DNA of 64,000 bases, from the NCBI RefSeq assembly GCF_023715205.1, contig NZ_JAMBNR010000002.1, positions 372,001 to 436,000 on the forward strand, in the 5' to 3' direction. This document shows, piece by piece, positions 35,909 through 44,484 of the stretch. Each line of letters starts with the position of its first letter. The first letter of the stretch is position 1. The notes under the pieces were generated by a model. The model was not told the origin of the DNA, did no database searches, and saw nothing but the letters and a program-made list of their open reading frames with translations. The stretch comes from Mesobacillus maritimus. GTDB lineage: Bacteria; Bacillota; Bacilli; Bacillales; Cytobacillaceae. Made by a program: the position numbers and the translations under genes.

Positions 35909-37672
35909 ATGGTGAAAATTGATTCAATCACAGTCGATATTATTGAAAACGCACTCAAGAATATAAAAGAAGAAATGGATGTGACTTTATTCCGTTCCGC
36001 CATGTCTCCGGTCATTCGGGAACAACATGACTGTTTTCCGATGATCACCGACCCAGAAGGCAAAATGGTGGTTGGAAACTTTGGCTCCCATGTACCAGAA
36101 GTTGTCAATCAATTTGAGGAAGGAATCCATGAGGGCGATGTGATTTTCGTCAGTGACCCTTATAGTACAGGTGGTTCGATTTCTCATATCAATGACTGGA
36201 TGATCATTCTGCCGATTTTTCATCAGAATGAAATTGTTGGCTATTCCTCGATGTTTGGTCATGTGATGGATGTCGGCGGACCGGTGCCTTCCAGTATGCC
36301 GGTTACGGCCACAACAATCTTTGGAGAAGGAGTCCGCTTTCCACCAGTAAAGCTATACGATAAAGGGGTTTTGAATGAATCCATCATTAAAATCATGAAA
36401 GCAAACACAAGAACTCCATTAGAAAACTATAGTGATTTAATGGCTCTCGTCGCTTCCTGCCGAACAGCTGAAAAGCGTGTGAAAGAATTATGTGAACGCT
36501 TTGGAACCGAGAAATATTTGAGTGCTTTAAATGCATTACTAGAACGGACCAATGTCATGATGCGTCAGTTAATCCAGAACTTCTTGCCAACGGAACCTGT
36601 ATCCTTTGAGGACTATATTGATGATGACGGTTTAGGAAATGGTCCATTTAAAATGAAGCTGACGGTTTGGCGCGAAGGAGATAATGCGTATTTTGACTGG
36701 GGTGGAACCGATAAGCAAGCGCCAGGACCCATCAACTACTATTTGAGTGAGCCGATGTTTAAGATGTTCATTGGATCGTTCTTGATTTCCGTTTTTGACC
36801 CAGCGATTAACTTTAATGATGGTTTCTATGAAGTGCTTCATATTAAAACACCAGAAGGCTCGCTAATGCGACCGAAAGCACCGGCCGCATTAGGTTGCCG
36901 TACGCATGCCTTGAGTCGACTATTTGATGTATTGAGCGGGGCGCTCTCGATCAATACACCGGAAAATAGTCCAGCAGCAGGGTATGGAACGAGCCCGTAT
37001 TTTATCTATTCTGGGTATGACGATGAAGGGCGTTATTTTAACTTAATGGAAGTCATGTACGGAGGATTGCCTGGTCGACCGATTGGCGACGGGATTGACG
37101 GACATTCCTGGTGGCCAGCGTTTGTCAATATCCCGACAGAGTACTTAGAAACGTATTATCCATTATTAGTAAATTCGTATAAAACAGGGACCGATTCTGG
37201 TGGAGCTGGCTTGAATCGTGGCGGGAATTGCAATGAGAAATTATATACCATTCTGGCAGAAGGAACCGTTTCCATTCACGATGACCGCTCGATTATCCAA
37301 CCATGGGGCATTAACGGTGGAGAACCAGGTTCTTCCTCATCTAAAATGTTGATTAAAAAGGATGGAACACGTATTCCGCTTCCATCAAAAGTTGATAACG
37401 TAGAGGTAGAAAAAGGAGACCAAATTCTCTTTATCACAGGAGGAAGTGGGGGATGGGGCGATCCACTTGAAAGAGAGGTAGAAAGAGTACGCTTAGATGT
37501 GGCTCGTGGACTTGTGAGCGTCGAGAAAGCCGCACAATCTTATGGCGTTCTTTTTACCGATCATCTTGAAGTAGATCAAGCCAAGACCGAAGAAACTCGA
37601 GCAAAAATGAAGCTTGAGCGAGGAAAGCTAGAGTCCTTTAACTTTGGAAACCGTGAAAAAGTAGTTCAGTAA
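35909..37672 (+). CDS. hyuB: hydantoinase/oxoprolinase subunit B (HyuB-type)
   Basis: 587 residues of the hydantoinase B family, the usual length. Typical blocks are EEMDVTLFRSAMSPVIREQHD (about 21-40), GDVIFVSDPYSTGGSISHINDW and the C-terminal FITGGSGGWGDPLER (about 510-524). It completes the ATP-dependent amidohydrolase with HyuA and is the last gene of the operon; a terminator follows 13 bases after the stop. Confidence 0.9.
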   Translation: MVKIDSITVDIIENALKNIKEEMDVTLFRSAMSPVIREQHDCFPMITDPEGKMVVGNFGSHVPEVVNQFEEGIHEGDVIFVSDPYSTGGSISHINDWMIILPIFHQNEIVGYSSMFGHVMDVGGPVPSSMPVTATTIFGEGVRFPPVKLYDKGVLNESIIKIMKANTRTPLENYSDLMALVASCRTAEKRVKELCERFGTEKYLSALNALLERTNVMMRQLIQNFLPTEPVSFEDYIDDDGLGNGPFKMKLTVWREGDNAYFDWGGTDKQAPGPINYYLSEPMFKMFIGSFLISVFDPAINFNDGFYEVLHIKTPEGSLMRPKAPAALGCRTHALSRLFDVLSGALSINTPENSPAAGYGTSPYFIYSGYDDEGRYFNLMEVMYGGLPGRPIGDGIDGHSWWPAFVNIPTEYLETYYPLLVNSYKTGTDSGGAGLNRGGNCNEKLYTILAEGTVSIHDDRSIIQPWGINGGEPGSSSSKMLIKKDGTRIPLPSKVDNVEVEKGDQILFITGGSGGWGDPLEREVERVRLDVARGLVSVEKAAQSYGVLFTDHLEVDQAKTEETRAKMKLERGKLESFNFGNREKVVQ

Positions 37673-37684
37673 ATAAAAAGAAAA

Positions 37685-37726
37685 ATAGGCACTCATGGTT
37701 ATATGAACCATGGGTGTCTATTTTTC
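37685..37726 (+). terminator. terminator of the Hyu operon
   Basis: Sixteen-base stem ATAGGCACTCATGGTT (37685-37700) with AACCATGGGTGTCTAT (37706-37721), one G-U pair, followed by T. Confidence 0.85.
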
Positions 37727-38574
37727 TGTTGATTGATTTCATACGCTGATTTGTACATTTAGCTTTTTATGTTTAGGCAGTATAGAACCAACCTCCTTCC
37801 CGCATGATGTAAAGTACAGTTTTTACTTTAAGCAATTTGCACGAGGAACACGAAGAAATAAAGTCTGCATGACGTTTTGGGTTTTTGATTTCGGCAAATA
37901 AATGATGATCCAGTAATTCGCGAAAACGAAAACGTCCATGATTACGTGTAACAAGCTGTGGAACAAGAATAAGGGGGGCGCACCGTTTCCAATTGGGGTA
38001 GCCCTGTGGACTTTTAGGTATGATGGATATTCAAATCCAATTGTCATAGATAATATAGTTGTGGTCAAAATACTACTAGTGAATTTAACCGTGAAGAAAG
38101 AATGTGGATGAGCGTTTTGCGACTATAAAGGTGTTAGAACAGGTGTACATAAGAAGGGGAATGAGCGGAAATATAGAGGGGATTTTTTGAGTAGAGATGA
38201 TTGGGATGATTCCTGATGATGAGTTTGTGGACTTGCTAAATATCTGGATGAACCGGTAATAAGATTTCGCCAGATTACCAAAGATCATATCCAAACTGTC
38301 GGGTCGATTGTGACTGCAGTAGCCATCTTTCACATAGGGATGGCTTAAGGATTATGGTTTGCCAAAGCACAAACGGTACAAAAATAAATAGAAGTAAGAT
38401 AGAGAATACGTTCAACGTTGAACCAAATACCGCTGCCAAACATGATTTATAAAATCGAAGCGCAATGACATGACTGTTAGAGAAATTAGTGAAGGAGTAA
38501 ACAAAAGATACGTTGATTAAATAGTTTATATATTTGATTAAACTACCAGATTGGATTGGAGAAAGGAAACGACC
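37727..38574. other. 848-base gap with possible decayed coding sequence
   Basis: Frames are broken throughout. Around 38255-38345 the plus strand reads RFRQITKDHIQTVGSIVTAVAIF in one frame, which looks like a fragment of a membrane protein, but no start or family can be given. Otherwise nothing is recognised. Confidence 0.35.
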
Positions 38575-38847
38575 ATGCATAAGGGTGACAAAGTATTAAT
38601 TACAAAAGCCGGAAAATATTATCATTACATGGATGATGATTGTCCAACAACATCAAGGATTTTATCAGGGAGAACTGCTGCAACGAAGATTCTAGAAACA
38701 GAAGCCAAAAGAAGAGGGTACACACTTTGTCGGCACTGTGCAAAAGAATATGCAGAAGATTTGGCTGAAAGGAAAGGGTGCGGTACAGCTGCAATATTAT
38801 TCCTAACTGCAGGAATCAGCGCGTTTAGCGCATGGGTTTTTTATTAG
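38575..38847 (+). CDS. small zinc-binding-like protein with C-terminal membrane anchor
   Basis: 90 residues, ATG behind GGAGAAAGGAAACGACC. The pattern KYYHYMDDDC ... EAKRRGYTLCRHC resembles the Ada-type zinc-binding module (Y-H-x-x-x-C then A-x-x-x-G-Y-x-x-C-x-x-C), with ligands H, C, C and C. The last 22 residues (AAILFLTAGISAFSAWVFY) form one membrane helix, so the metal-binding part is probably displayed on the cytosolic face. Function unknown. It is a single gene. Confidence 0.7.
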   Translation: MHKGDKVLITKAGKYYHYMDDDCPTTSRILSGRTAATKILETEAKRRGYTLCRHCAKEYAEDLAERKGCGTAAILFLTAGISAFSAWVFY

Positions 38848-39107
38848 GGTTGATTGGAAATGCAAATCGTATATGAAAGATCATTAGTTTATTTGGCATA
38901 ATCAATTTTGTCTCTGGTTAAGCCAGCTTTCTAAATTATAAATATGATCATTTTAGTAAGAGATTAAAATAGACCTGATTGGGAATAGTGACTGTCTGTC
39001 CAACATTGGATTATTAGGTTCCTGTTCTCATTACTTAGTATAGAGTTTACAAAAAAATAATTGATAAATTTGGTCATAAGAAGTTAGGTGACACGAGAAC
39101 AACAACC
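38848..39107. other. short AT-rich gap, no feature seen
   Basis: No gene or clear signal. It separates the small anchored protein from the YqxD unit. Confidence 0.3.
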
Positions 39108-39311
39108 ATGAAGTACAAGGTTCGTCCCTATGCTTCCACAGCTGATCTTGATACACCCATTTATCGTTCCAAATTATGGTATAATTGTATGGTGAAATAT
39201 CGTACACATAATGAAATGGTAAAAGAAGTTTCACGCAAAAAAATAGAGTGGATTTCTTCTGGTGCTGTCATTAAACGATTAACGAATATTGAAATTGATA
39301 GGGAGTTATAA
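39108..39311 (+). CDS. hypothetical protein (67 aa), uncertain
   Basis: A 67-codon frame that ends two bases before the YqxD start. It has no convincing ribosome binding site, yet the product is ordinary in composition ([18 protein letters not shown], then a basic helix). It may be a remnant of a longer gene or a leader frame translated with YqxD. Not recognised. Confidence 0.35.
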   Translation: MKYKVRPYASTADLDTPIYRSKLWYNCMVKYRTHNEMVKEVSRKKIEWISSGAVIKRLTNIEIDREL

Positions 39312-39313
39312 AG

Positions 39314-39754
39314 ATGAACATATATGTGGATGCCGATGCCTGTCCTGTTAAAGATATTATTATTTCAGAAGCTGCAAATGTAGGAATTCCAGTCATTCTT
39401 GTGACCAGTTTCTCTCACTATTCCAATGCGGAACAACCATCAGGAGTAGAAACAATCTATGTGGATTCCGGAGCAGAAGCAGCTGACTATCGGATTATGG
39501 GCTTAGCAAAAACAGGCGATTTACTTGTGACGCAAGATTATGGCCTTGCTTCACTAGCGTTAGCGAGAGGTTGCATCGTACTCCATCATAAAGGCTATCG
39601 CTACACGAATGAGAACATAGATGAATTGTTACAGTCACGATATTTAAGTGCGATGGCTCGCAAAAGTGGAAAACGGACAAAAGGACCCAAGCCCTTTACA
39701 GAAGAGGATCGAGAAAAGTTTAGAGAACTCTTTAGAATGACGATTTCACATTGA
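39314..39754 (+). CDS. YaiI/YqxD family protein (DUF188)
   Basis: 146 residues of the widely conserved UPF0178/DUF188 family. Diagnostic blocks: [14 protein letters not shown] (4-17), [29 protein letters not shown] and [13 protein letters not shown]. The acidic residues resemble a PIN-like nuclease fold, but no activity is established. GGGAGTTATAAAG leader. Confidence 0.92.
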   Translation: MNIYVDADACPVKDIIISEAANVGIPVILVTSFSHYSNAEQPSGVETIYVDSGAEAADYRIMGLAKTGDLLVTQDYGLASLALARGCIVLHHKGYRYTNENIDELLQSRYLSAMARKSGKRTKGPKPFTEEDREKFRELFRMTISH

Positions 39755-39775
39755 TACATAAGGAGTGAAAATCAA

Positions 39776-40960
39776 ATGAAATTAGTTCTTAGTAGAAAAG
39801 GATTTGATTCTGGCAGTGGTGGATGTTTTTCTCCATATGATCACGATTCAGGGAAATACATATGGATTCCAATACCGGAAAAGGTAAGAAGTTATTCCAA
39901 TCATATCAGGTATTCGGACATCAAACTTAGAAACGAATACATTAGTGGTCTAAAAGGATCCAACCTAAGTGAGGTCTATAAAAATGTAAAAGGGTCCCAT
40001 TACGTAAATTTACGGAAAAAGGAGTACGCTGCCATCGATGATCATGAATTATTTGCTCACTTTGATCCAATGTTAGGGATTCCACCTTGGATGGTAGAAA
40101 GTCAAAACTGTAAAGTAGGCAAAGGTTTTGGTCAGTATAATGCTTCACCTATACTCGGAAACCACAATGTACATGAAGGATCTATCTTTTTATTTTTTGG
40201 AGGATTTCAGTCAACATCGAATAAAAAAATATCTGGGCATTATATTTACGGTTGGTTAAAAGTTAAGAAGAGAATAGAAACGTATAAGGAATGTACAGAA
40301 ATACTTGAACAATATGACCTACATCATCATCCCCACATCACCGAAGCCGCATTTAATAGAAACCAGAAGAATTATATTTTCTTACCTGACGAATGGTTAT
40401 TTGAGGATTTAGGGGTCCCAGGCTGTGGTTATTTTACTACATTAAATAACAATTTATTACTCTCAAATAATAAAACATCTAATAAAGCCACTTGGAAACT
40501 GCCAATCTTTTTTTATCAAAATCTTTCACAAGTTCACCAAAAGACATGGAATAACACACACGATGGCTACTGTACAGTAAAAACAGGGATTGGGCAGGAG
40601 TTCGTTACAGAGCTGTCGGAAAAAGTAGAAGAATGGTTACGGGAGCTATTCTTGAAAAACGAAAAGAATATTTACCGTCATGTAACGCCTGATAAAGATA
40701 GGCGGGTGAAAGGTTTGGACTTTCGAGAATATTTAACACAGAAGCATATTCTGAGAAAGGGGGAAAAGGAATTACAGCCTGTTTCCGTTCAGCAATATGT
40801 CAATAGACTAAAAAGCATGCGTCGCCGCGGCATATATAAAGAAGAAAATCGGATTGATCCATCATTGATGGGGAAAATCCAAGCACAGTATAAGGATTGG
40901 AAAACATATGTGAAGACCATTGAGCACTACTTAAATTATCAACGATACATCAATCGTTGA
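39776..40960 (+). CDS. Nmad3-type nucleotide-modification-associated protein
   Basis: 394 residues. The start LVLSRKGFDSGSGGCFSP is the signature of nucleotide modification associated domain 3 (Nmad3), named from its links with phage and bacterial DNA-hypermodification clusters. FDPMLGIPPWM, GQYNASPILGNHNVHEGSIFLFFG and HHHPHIT are further family blocks. Residues after about 265 (VEEWLRELFLKNEKNIYRH onward) look like an added helical, basic region that may bind nucleic acid. AAGGAGTGAAAATCAA leader. No kinase, methyltransferase or other modification gene is beside it. Function not known; the family is inferred from memory of the N-terminal motif. Confidence 0.75.
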   Translation: MKLVLSRKGFDSGSGGCFSPYDHDSGKYIWIPIPEKVRSYSNHIRYSDIKLRNEYISGLKGSNLSEVYKNVKGSHYVNLRKKEYAAIDDHELFAHFDPMLGIPPWMVESQNCKVGKGFGQYNASPILGNHNVHEGSIFLFFGGFQSTSNKKISGHYIYGWLKVKKRIETYKECTEILEQYDLHHHPHITEAAFNRNQKNYIFLPDEWLFEDLGVPGCGYFTTLNNNLLLSNNKTSNKATWKLPIFFYQNLSQVHQKTWNNTHDGYCTVKTGIGQEFVTELSEKVEEWLRELFLKNEKNIYRHVTPDKDRRVKGLDFREYLTQKHILRKGEKELQPVSVQQYVNRLKSMRRRGIYKEENRIDPSLMGKIQAQYKDWKTYVKTIEHYLNYQRYINR

Positions 40961-41590
40961 ATCATACAATAAGGGAGCGTGGGGATGTACGTTGTGCTTC
41001 TTTTTATGTTAATTGTCATTTCATTTTCCGTGGTGTGAATTGCTAGGGGTTTTTCATGATTAGAGAGACAATAGAAAGTCGAGCGAATCACGAAAGGACG
41101 TTATGGCTTAAGTGCATGCCTGGTGTTTCTTTAAATTCCATGATTACCTACTGTAAAGGGACGGTGAGTACAATAATGAAATTTAAACGGAAGAAGATGG
41201 TAAGTCCCTAGACTTCGGGAAGAAGCAACATTTTTTGGAGTTAAGATGACAAAAGATACGTTTGCTAAAGGAGTCTCCAAAGTAATTCCTATTGCGAGCA
41301 GTTGTATCTGCTAGTTAAACATTTCGTCAATGAGGAGAATGGGAAACCATTTTAGAAATACATTGTATGAGGGTATTTTCTTTTAAAATTTACAACTTGT
41401 GGAATATAGAAATGTATAGACTCTCTTATCTATGATTATCGAATGTATTCAATTAAGAAATAATAGAGGTCTGTCACTCAGTCAGTCAGGTATCTTTCCT
41501 GCACCGAGGACAGGCTCTTTTTGGGCAGGTGGAACACAAATCTTAAGCCAAAAGGGCTCTAGAATCATAATCTCAATCCAAATTCCCTAA
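40961..41590. other. 630-base gap with one hairpin repeat and decayed sequence
   Basis: Broken frames throughout; a stretch near 41150-41260 has coding-like composition but many stops. The only clear element is the terminator-like repeat at 41465. Confidence 0.4.
41465..41523 (+). repeat. GGGACAG-family hairpin, extended copy
   Basis: GAGGTCTGTCACTC (41466-41479) pairs with GAGGACAGGCTC (41506-41517), then T. The flanks AATAATAG before and GCAGGTGGAACACAAATC after match the copy at 31327 (GTAGGTGGAAAACAAATC), so the repeat extends beyond the hairpin. Confidence 0.65.
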
Positions 41591-41878
41591 TCTCTTTTTT
41601 CAAATGTTAATGACAACGCTACAAACGCCTTTATTCAACAGATTCGAAGAAGGCTATCTATTTTGGAAAGACCATTGACCACCGCCTGTGGCGATGGAAA
41701 AAGTTATATCTATTCAAAATTCAATCCAAAGTATGCTCAGATGGCGATCACTATCCTTCGAACGTATTACAATTTATGTTTCCCTTTTAAATCAAACGGA
41801 ACAAGGGAGACTCCGGCGCAACGATTGGGGATAACAGATAAAATTTTTGATTTGAAAGAAATAATCTATCTAAGGTAG
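41591..41878 (+). pseudogene. C-terminal fragment of a transposase
   Basis: An open frame of 95 codons closed upstream by TAA and ending at TAG. It reads NDNATNAFIQQIRRRLSILERP, then TACGDGKSYIYSKFNPKYAQ, then ILRTYYNLCFPFK and TPAQRLGITDKIFDLKEIIYLR. This is the C-terminal part of a DDE-type transposase with its N-terminal two thirds missing. No inverted repeats were found. A terminator follows directly. The exact IS family is not certain. Confidence 0.6.
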
Positions 41879-41906
41879 ATCGCTAATAATTAGCGATGTT
41901 TTTTTT
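41879..41906 (+). terminator. terminator after transposase remnant
   Basis: Stem ATCGCTAA (41879-41886) with TTAGCGAT (41890-41897), then G and a run of eight Ts. Confidence 0.8.
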
Positions 41907-41917
41907 GAATGAATACC

Positions 41918-41946
41918 TTGCATTATTATGTATTACATTTTATAGT
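41918..41946 (+). promoter_or_regulatory. promoter with possible PadR operator
   Basis: TTGCAT (41918-41923) and TATAGT (41941-41946) with a 17-base spacer. Inside the spacer ATGTATTACAT (41928-41938) has the ATGT/ACAT half-sites that PadR proteins recognise, though with closer spacing than usual. Autoregulation by the PadR gene 20 bases downstream is plausible. Confidence 0.65.
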
Positions 41947-41966
41947 ATGGTTAGGAGGCGGTTTAT

Positions 41967-42308
41967 TTGGAAATAAACAAAGAGGTTTTAAAAGGTCATA
42001 TTGATACCATCATTCTCTCCATGTTAAGGGATGAGGATATGTACGGATATGAAATTGCCAAGTTTGTTCGAGAAAAGAGCGAAGAACAATTCGAATTGAA
42101 AGAAGGAACACTTTATTTATCATTAAAGCGCCTAGAGAAAAATATGTGGATAGAGTCCTATTGGGGAGATGAGCAAGGACCAGGAGGAAGGCGGAAATAT
42201 TATCGATTAACTCCATCGGGTGAAGAGGGATTTGAACAAAAGCGCAAAGAATGGGAATTTGTAAAAAATATGATTGATTCGTTTCTTGAAAGGGGAGAAA
42301 ATAATTGA
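41967..42308 (+). CDS. PadR-family transcriptional regulator
   Basis: 113 residues, TTG start behind TTAGGAGGCGG. The winged helix starts with KGHIDTIILSMLRDEDMYGYEIAKFV (about 9-34) and contains LKEGTLYLSLKRLEKNMWIESYWG and GGRRKYYRLTPSGEE, all typical of PadR. It overlaps the next gene by four bases; PadR plus HAAS-domain membrane protein is a common Firmicute pair, often linked to envelope stress or toxic compounds. Confidence 0.93.
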   Translation: MEINKEVLKGHIDTIILSMLRDEDMYGYEIAKFVREKSEEQFELKEGTLYLSLKRLEKNMWIESYWGDEQGPGGRRKYYRLTPSGEEGFEQKRKEWEFVKNMIDSFLERGENN

Positions 42309-43006
42309 GACAAGTGGAAGAGTACGTAAACAAGGTTTATCGGAGTGCGAAAGGCAACAAAGATGAAATCCAAGATTTAAAAAGTGAAATGAAAAGTCAT
42401 TTACTCGAATCTGTTCACGAATTAGTATCCGAGGGAAAAACTGAAGAGGAAGCTATTGAAATCGCTATTGAAAGATTTGGTAAAGAGAATGAACTCCGAT
42501 CACTGATAAATCAGGTATTTCACACACAAAAAACATTTGGAAAAAGACTATTAAATGCTGGATTAGGTATTTTTGTTCTTTCTTTAATCATCTTTATTAT
42601 TACAATAATCCCAATCAATGATATTCACAAAGAACAAACGGCTATTGTTAACGATATTTTTGAAATTATTCCGACAGATGGACAGTTGTCTGAAGCAAAT
42701 AAAATTGAGATAGAAGGAATTTTGGAGGATGCGAAATTTTCTGTTGGGACTGTAGTAGTTAAAAACTATTCAAATGGAGATGAGATCATATATGAATACA
42801 CAACGTACGATAACCCTCTTATGAGTAAATTATACAGTTCTTATTTCACAGGTTCAGGACTGCATGGTGTATTTATTGAATCTAAGGATTATTCATTTTT
42901 AGGATTATTGGTGTTGTTAGTCGGTGGAACAACCTTTGCGCTGTTTGCTATGTTATGGGCAATAATTAAAGCATACAATAGACAAAAAACTAAGCTACTT
43001 AACTAA
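42305..43006 (+). CDS. HAAS-domain membrane protein, partner of PadR
   Basis: 233 residues, TTG start overlapping the PadR stop. Residues 1-75 form a helical HAAS (DUF1700-like) domain (EYVNKVYRSAKGNKDEIQDL, KTEEEAIEIAIERFG). Two membrane segments lie at about 82-100 and 200-222, with an extracellular domain of about 95 residues between them. The role is unknown; the domain may bind the PadR regulator. Confidence 0.85.
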   Translation: MRQVEEYVNKVYRSAKGNKDEIQDLKSEMKSHLLESVHELVSEGKTEEEAIEIAIERFGKENELRSLINQVFHTQKTFGKRLLNAGLGIFVLSLIIFIITIIPINDIHKEQTAIVNDIFEIIPTDGQLSEANKIEIEGILEDAKFSVGTVVVKNYSNGDEIIYEYTTYDNPLMSKLYSSYFTGSGLHGVFIESKDYSFLGLLVLLVGGTTFALFAMLWAIIKAYNRQKTKLLN

Positions 43007-43038
43007 ACACGTTAAATATGGATTTAAATATTTCATCA

Positions 43039-43069
43039 AAAACGCTCAGATTTTTCTCTGAGCATTTTT
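43039..43069. terminator. bidirectional terminator
   Basis: AACGCTCAGA (43041-43050) with TCTGAGCA(T) (43057-43065) and T runs on both strands, between the PadR operon and minus-strand small genes. Confidence 0.8.
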
Positions 43070-43074
43070 GCTTG

Positions 43075-43182
43075 CTATTTAATATGCTGATTCATTGCTG
43101 AATTCCATGCTAATAAGTTTGCGAATTCTATGTTATTAGCATTTATCTCCTCACCAACCGAACCCGTTAGTATATTACCCAT
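43075..43182 (-). CDS. possible small protein (35 aa)
   Basis: Minus-strand frame starting MGNILTGSVGEEINANN, directly downstream of the 103-residue gene and ending at a bidirectional terminator. The ribosome binding site (AAAGAGAC) is weak. Kept with low confidence because of its position in the same transcript. Confidence 0.35.
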   Translation of the reverse strand: MGNILTGSVGEEINANNIEFANLLAWNSAMNQHIK

Positions 43183-43199
43183 GTCTCTTTTTGTTTTTT

Positions 43200-43511
43200 C
43201 TAAATCTCATCTGGTGAAATGATTCTAAATTTTAATTCTGAATTCGAATCTAAAACACCGATTACAACTTGATTATCTTCGGTCAATGTTATGTATCTAA
43301 AATACTCACCACCAGAAAGCAAAACATCAGAGTCATTTGCCGCTTTTTCCAATTTCGCAAAGACATCTTCTGTGTACTCAAGGCGAAAACCATAGTCCAA
43401 TCCTTCGAATGAACTTCCTATCCAGGATAATAATAATTTTTTCAGTGAGAGTTTTTCAATTTCTGTTAAATGTTTCTTAAAGCGTAACTTATCTACTGTA
43501 ACGGTTTTCAT
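43200..43511 (-). CDS. hypothetical protein (103 aa)
   Basis: ATG on the minus strand behind GGAGGAGTGATGG. The product alternates a basic start (KTVTVDKLRFKKHL), a helical part and strands ending in VVIGVLDSNSELKFRIISP. No membrane segment or signal peptide. I do not recognise it. Small proteins of this make-up can be immunity or phage-derived proteins, but nothing here proves it. Confidence 0.65.
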   Translation of the reverse strand: MKTVTVDKLRFKKHLTEIEKLSLKKLLLSWIGSSFEGLDYGFRLEYTEDVFAKLEKAANDSDVLLSGGEYFRYITLTEDNQVVIGVLDSNSELKFRIISPDEI

Positions 43512-43772
43512 CTTCCATCACTCCTCCATGAGTATCAATTGTATACATTGTAGTCTGGACCATCAATATTATTCCCGTGTCAATTTATTTACATTTTAGT
43601 TACTTTACTTGAGATTTGATTTTAAAAATTGGCAATTTACAAACGGGTGCGATGCTTCAATAAAGAAGGATCACTTTTCTTATTAGAGTAACTGGCAGTT
43701 TAATTTAATTCGTGTTTATCTACTTATATGATTAGTACTAAGTTATAGAAGTAAGTGACACCAGGTCGAGTT
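43512..43772. other. gap of 261 bases, promoter region
   Basis: Should hold the minus-strand promoter of the 103-residue gene. An ATTGTATACATT stretch at about 43540 resembles the GntR sites but may simply be the -10 region. Confidence 0.3.
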
Positions 43773-43925
43773 TTGAAAATAAGTGTTGCATTAGATATTA
43801 TCGAACGTGAAAGTGAAGGAGCTACTTATGAAGATCTTCAGGATATGATAAGTGGTCAATCAAATTGCAGATCTATCTATGATGGAAAACTTTTGAAGCA
43901 GGTATTGCATGGGGAGGACAAGTAA
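43773..43925 (+). CDS. small hypothetical protein (50 aa), first of a coupled pair
   Basis: TTG-started frame reading MKISVALDIIERESEGATYE and ending GKLLKQVLHGEDK. The stop overlaps the next ATG (TAATG), which supports both being translated. The ribosome binding site is poor (CCAGGTCGAG). No family known. Confidence 0.45.
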   Translation: MKISVALDIIERESEGATYEDLQDMISGQSNCRSIYDGKLLKQVLHGEDK

Positions 43926-44041
43926 TGGGTCTTATCAATGATATTCCAACGGTTCAGGAGTTAATTGATAAAATGATTCATTCAGTTGAAAAAGGATTGA
44001 GTCGTGTCGATAATTTTATTGGAGAACGAATACATAGATAA
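43925..44041 (+). CDS. small hypothetical protein (38 aa), second of a coupled pair
   Basis: ATG behind a good GGGGAGGACAAG site, overlapping the preceding stop. The product is one amphipathic helix: INDIPTVQELIDKMIHSVEK then GLSRVDNFIGERIHR. Its shape resembles short phage or plasmid proteins. Function unknown. Confidence 0.5.
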   Translation: MGLINDIPTVQELIDKMIHSVEKGLSRVDNFIGERIHR

Positions 44042-44074
44042 TTGTAAACAATAATGATTCATATTATCTAAAAG

Positions 44075-44099
44075 GCGAACAGTGACAGGCACTGTTCGC
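44075..44099. other. perfect hairpin GCGAACAGTG/CACTGTTCGC
   Basis: Ten-base arms with a five-base loop, no T tract. It follows the small gene pair and may end its transcript with another factor, or be a protein site. Confidence 0.45.
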
Positions 44100-44484
44100 T
44101 ATGTTGTCACTGTAAATCATACTAATAAAAAAAGTATTTTACACTGGATTATATCGTATGGTTTAATTATGTTATTCCGAATATTAAAATAAATAGGAGA
44201 GTCTCTTTATTAACATCGGAATAAATATTGAATCCTTGTTAGATGAAATCCTTAAAGTAGGATAAAAAGTGGTTGAATATAAAGAGAATCGATTTAAGAA
44301 AAAAATGCATCTTCTTTTGATTCTATATTTGAGAAGTGATATTAAATTATCACATAAGGAAAGTTACTAGATTTAGAAAAAAGTTTAAAGAATACTATCA
44401 AATTTACAATACGATGATAAAGATCCTGTTGGTTCCAGTGAATGTATTGGAGAGAACCATTTTAATTGGATGGGAGGATAAATA
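44100..44484. other. 385-base AT-rich gap, no gene seen
   Basis: Stops in all frames; only the leader (GGGAGGATAAATA) of the next gene is evident. Confidence 0.35.

Noticed and set aside
37823-38068. Minus-strand frame of 81 codons in the gap after HyuB
   Set aside because: No ribosome binding site and no recognisable sequence; the surrounding region is decayed.
43538-43555. ATTGTATACATT before the minus-strand 103-residue gene
   Set aside because: Could be a GntR site but equally the -10 region of that gene; only one copy and no functional link.
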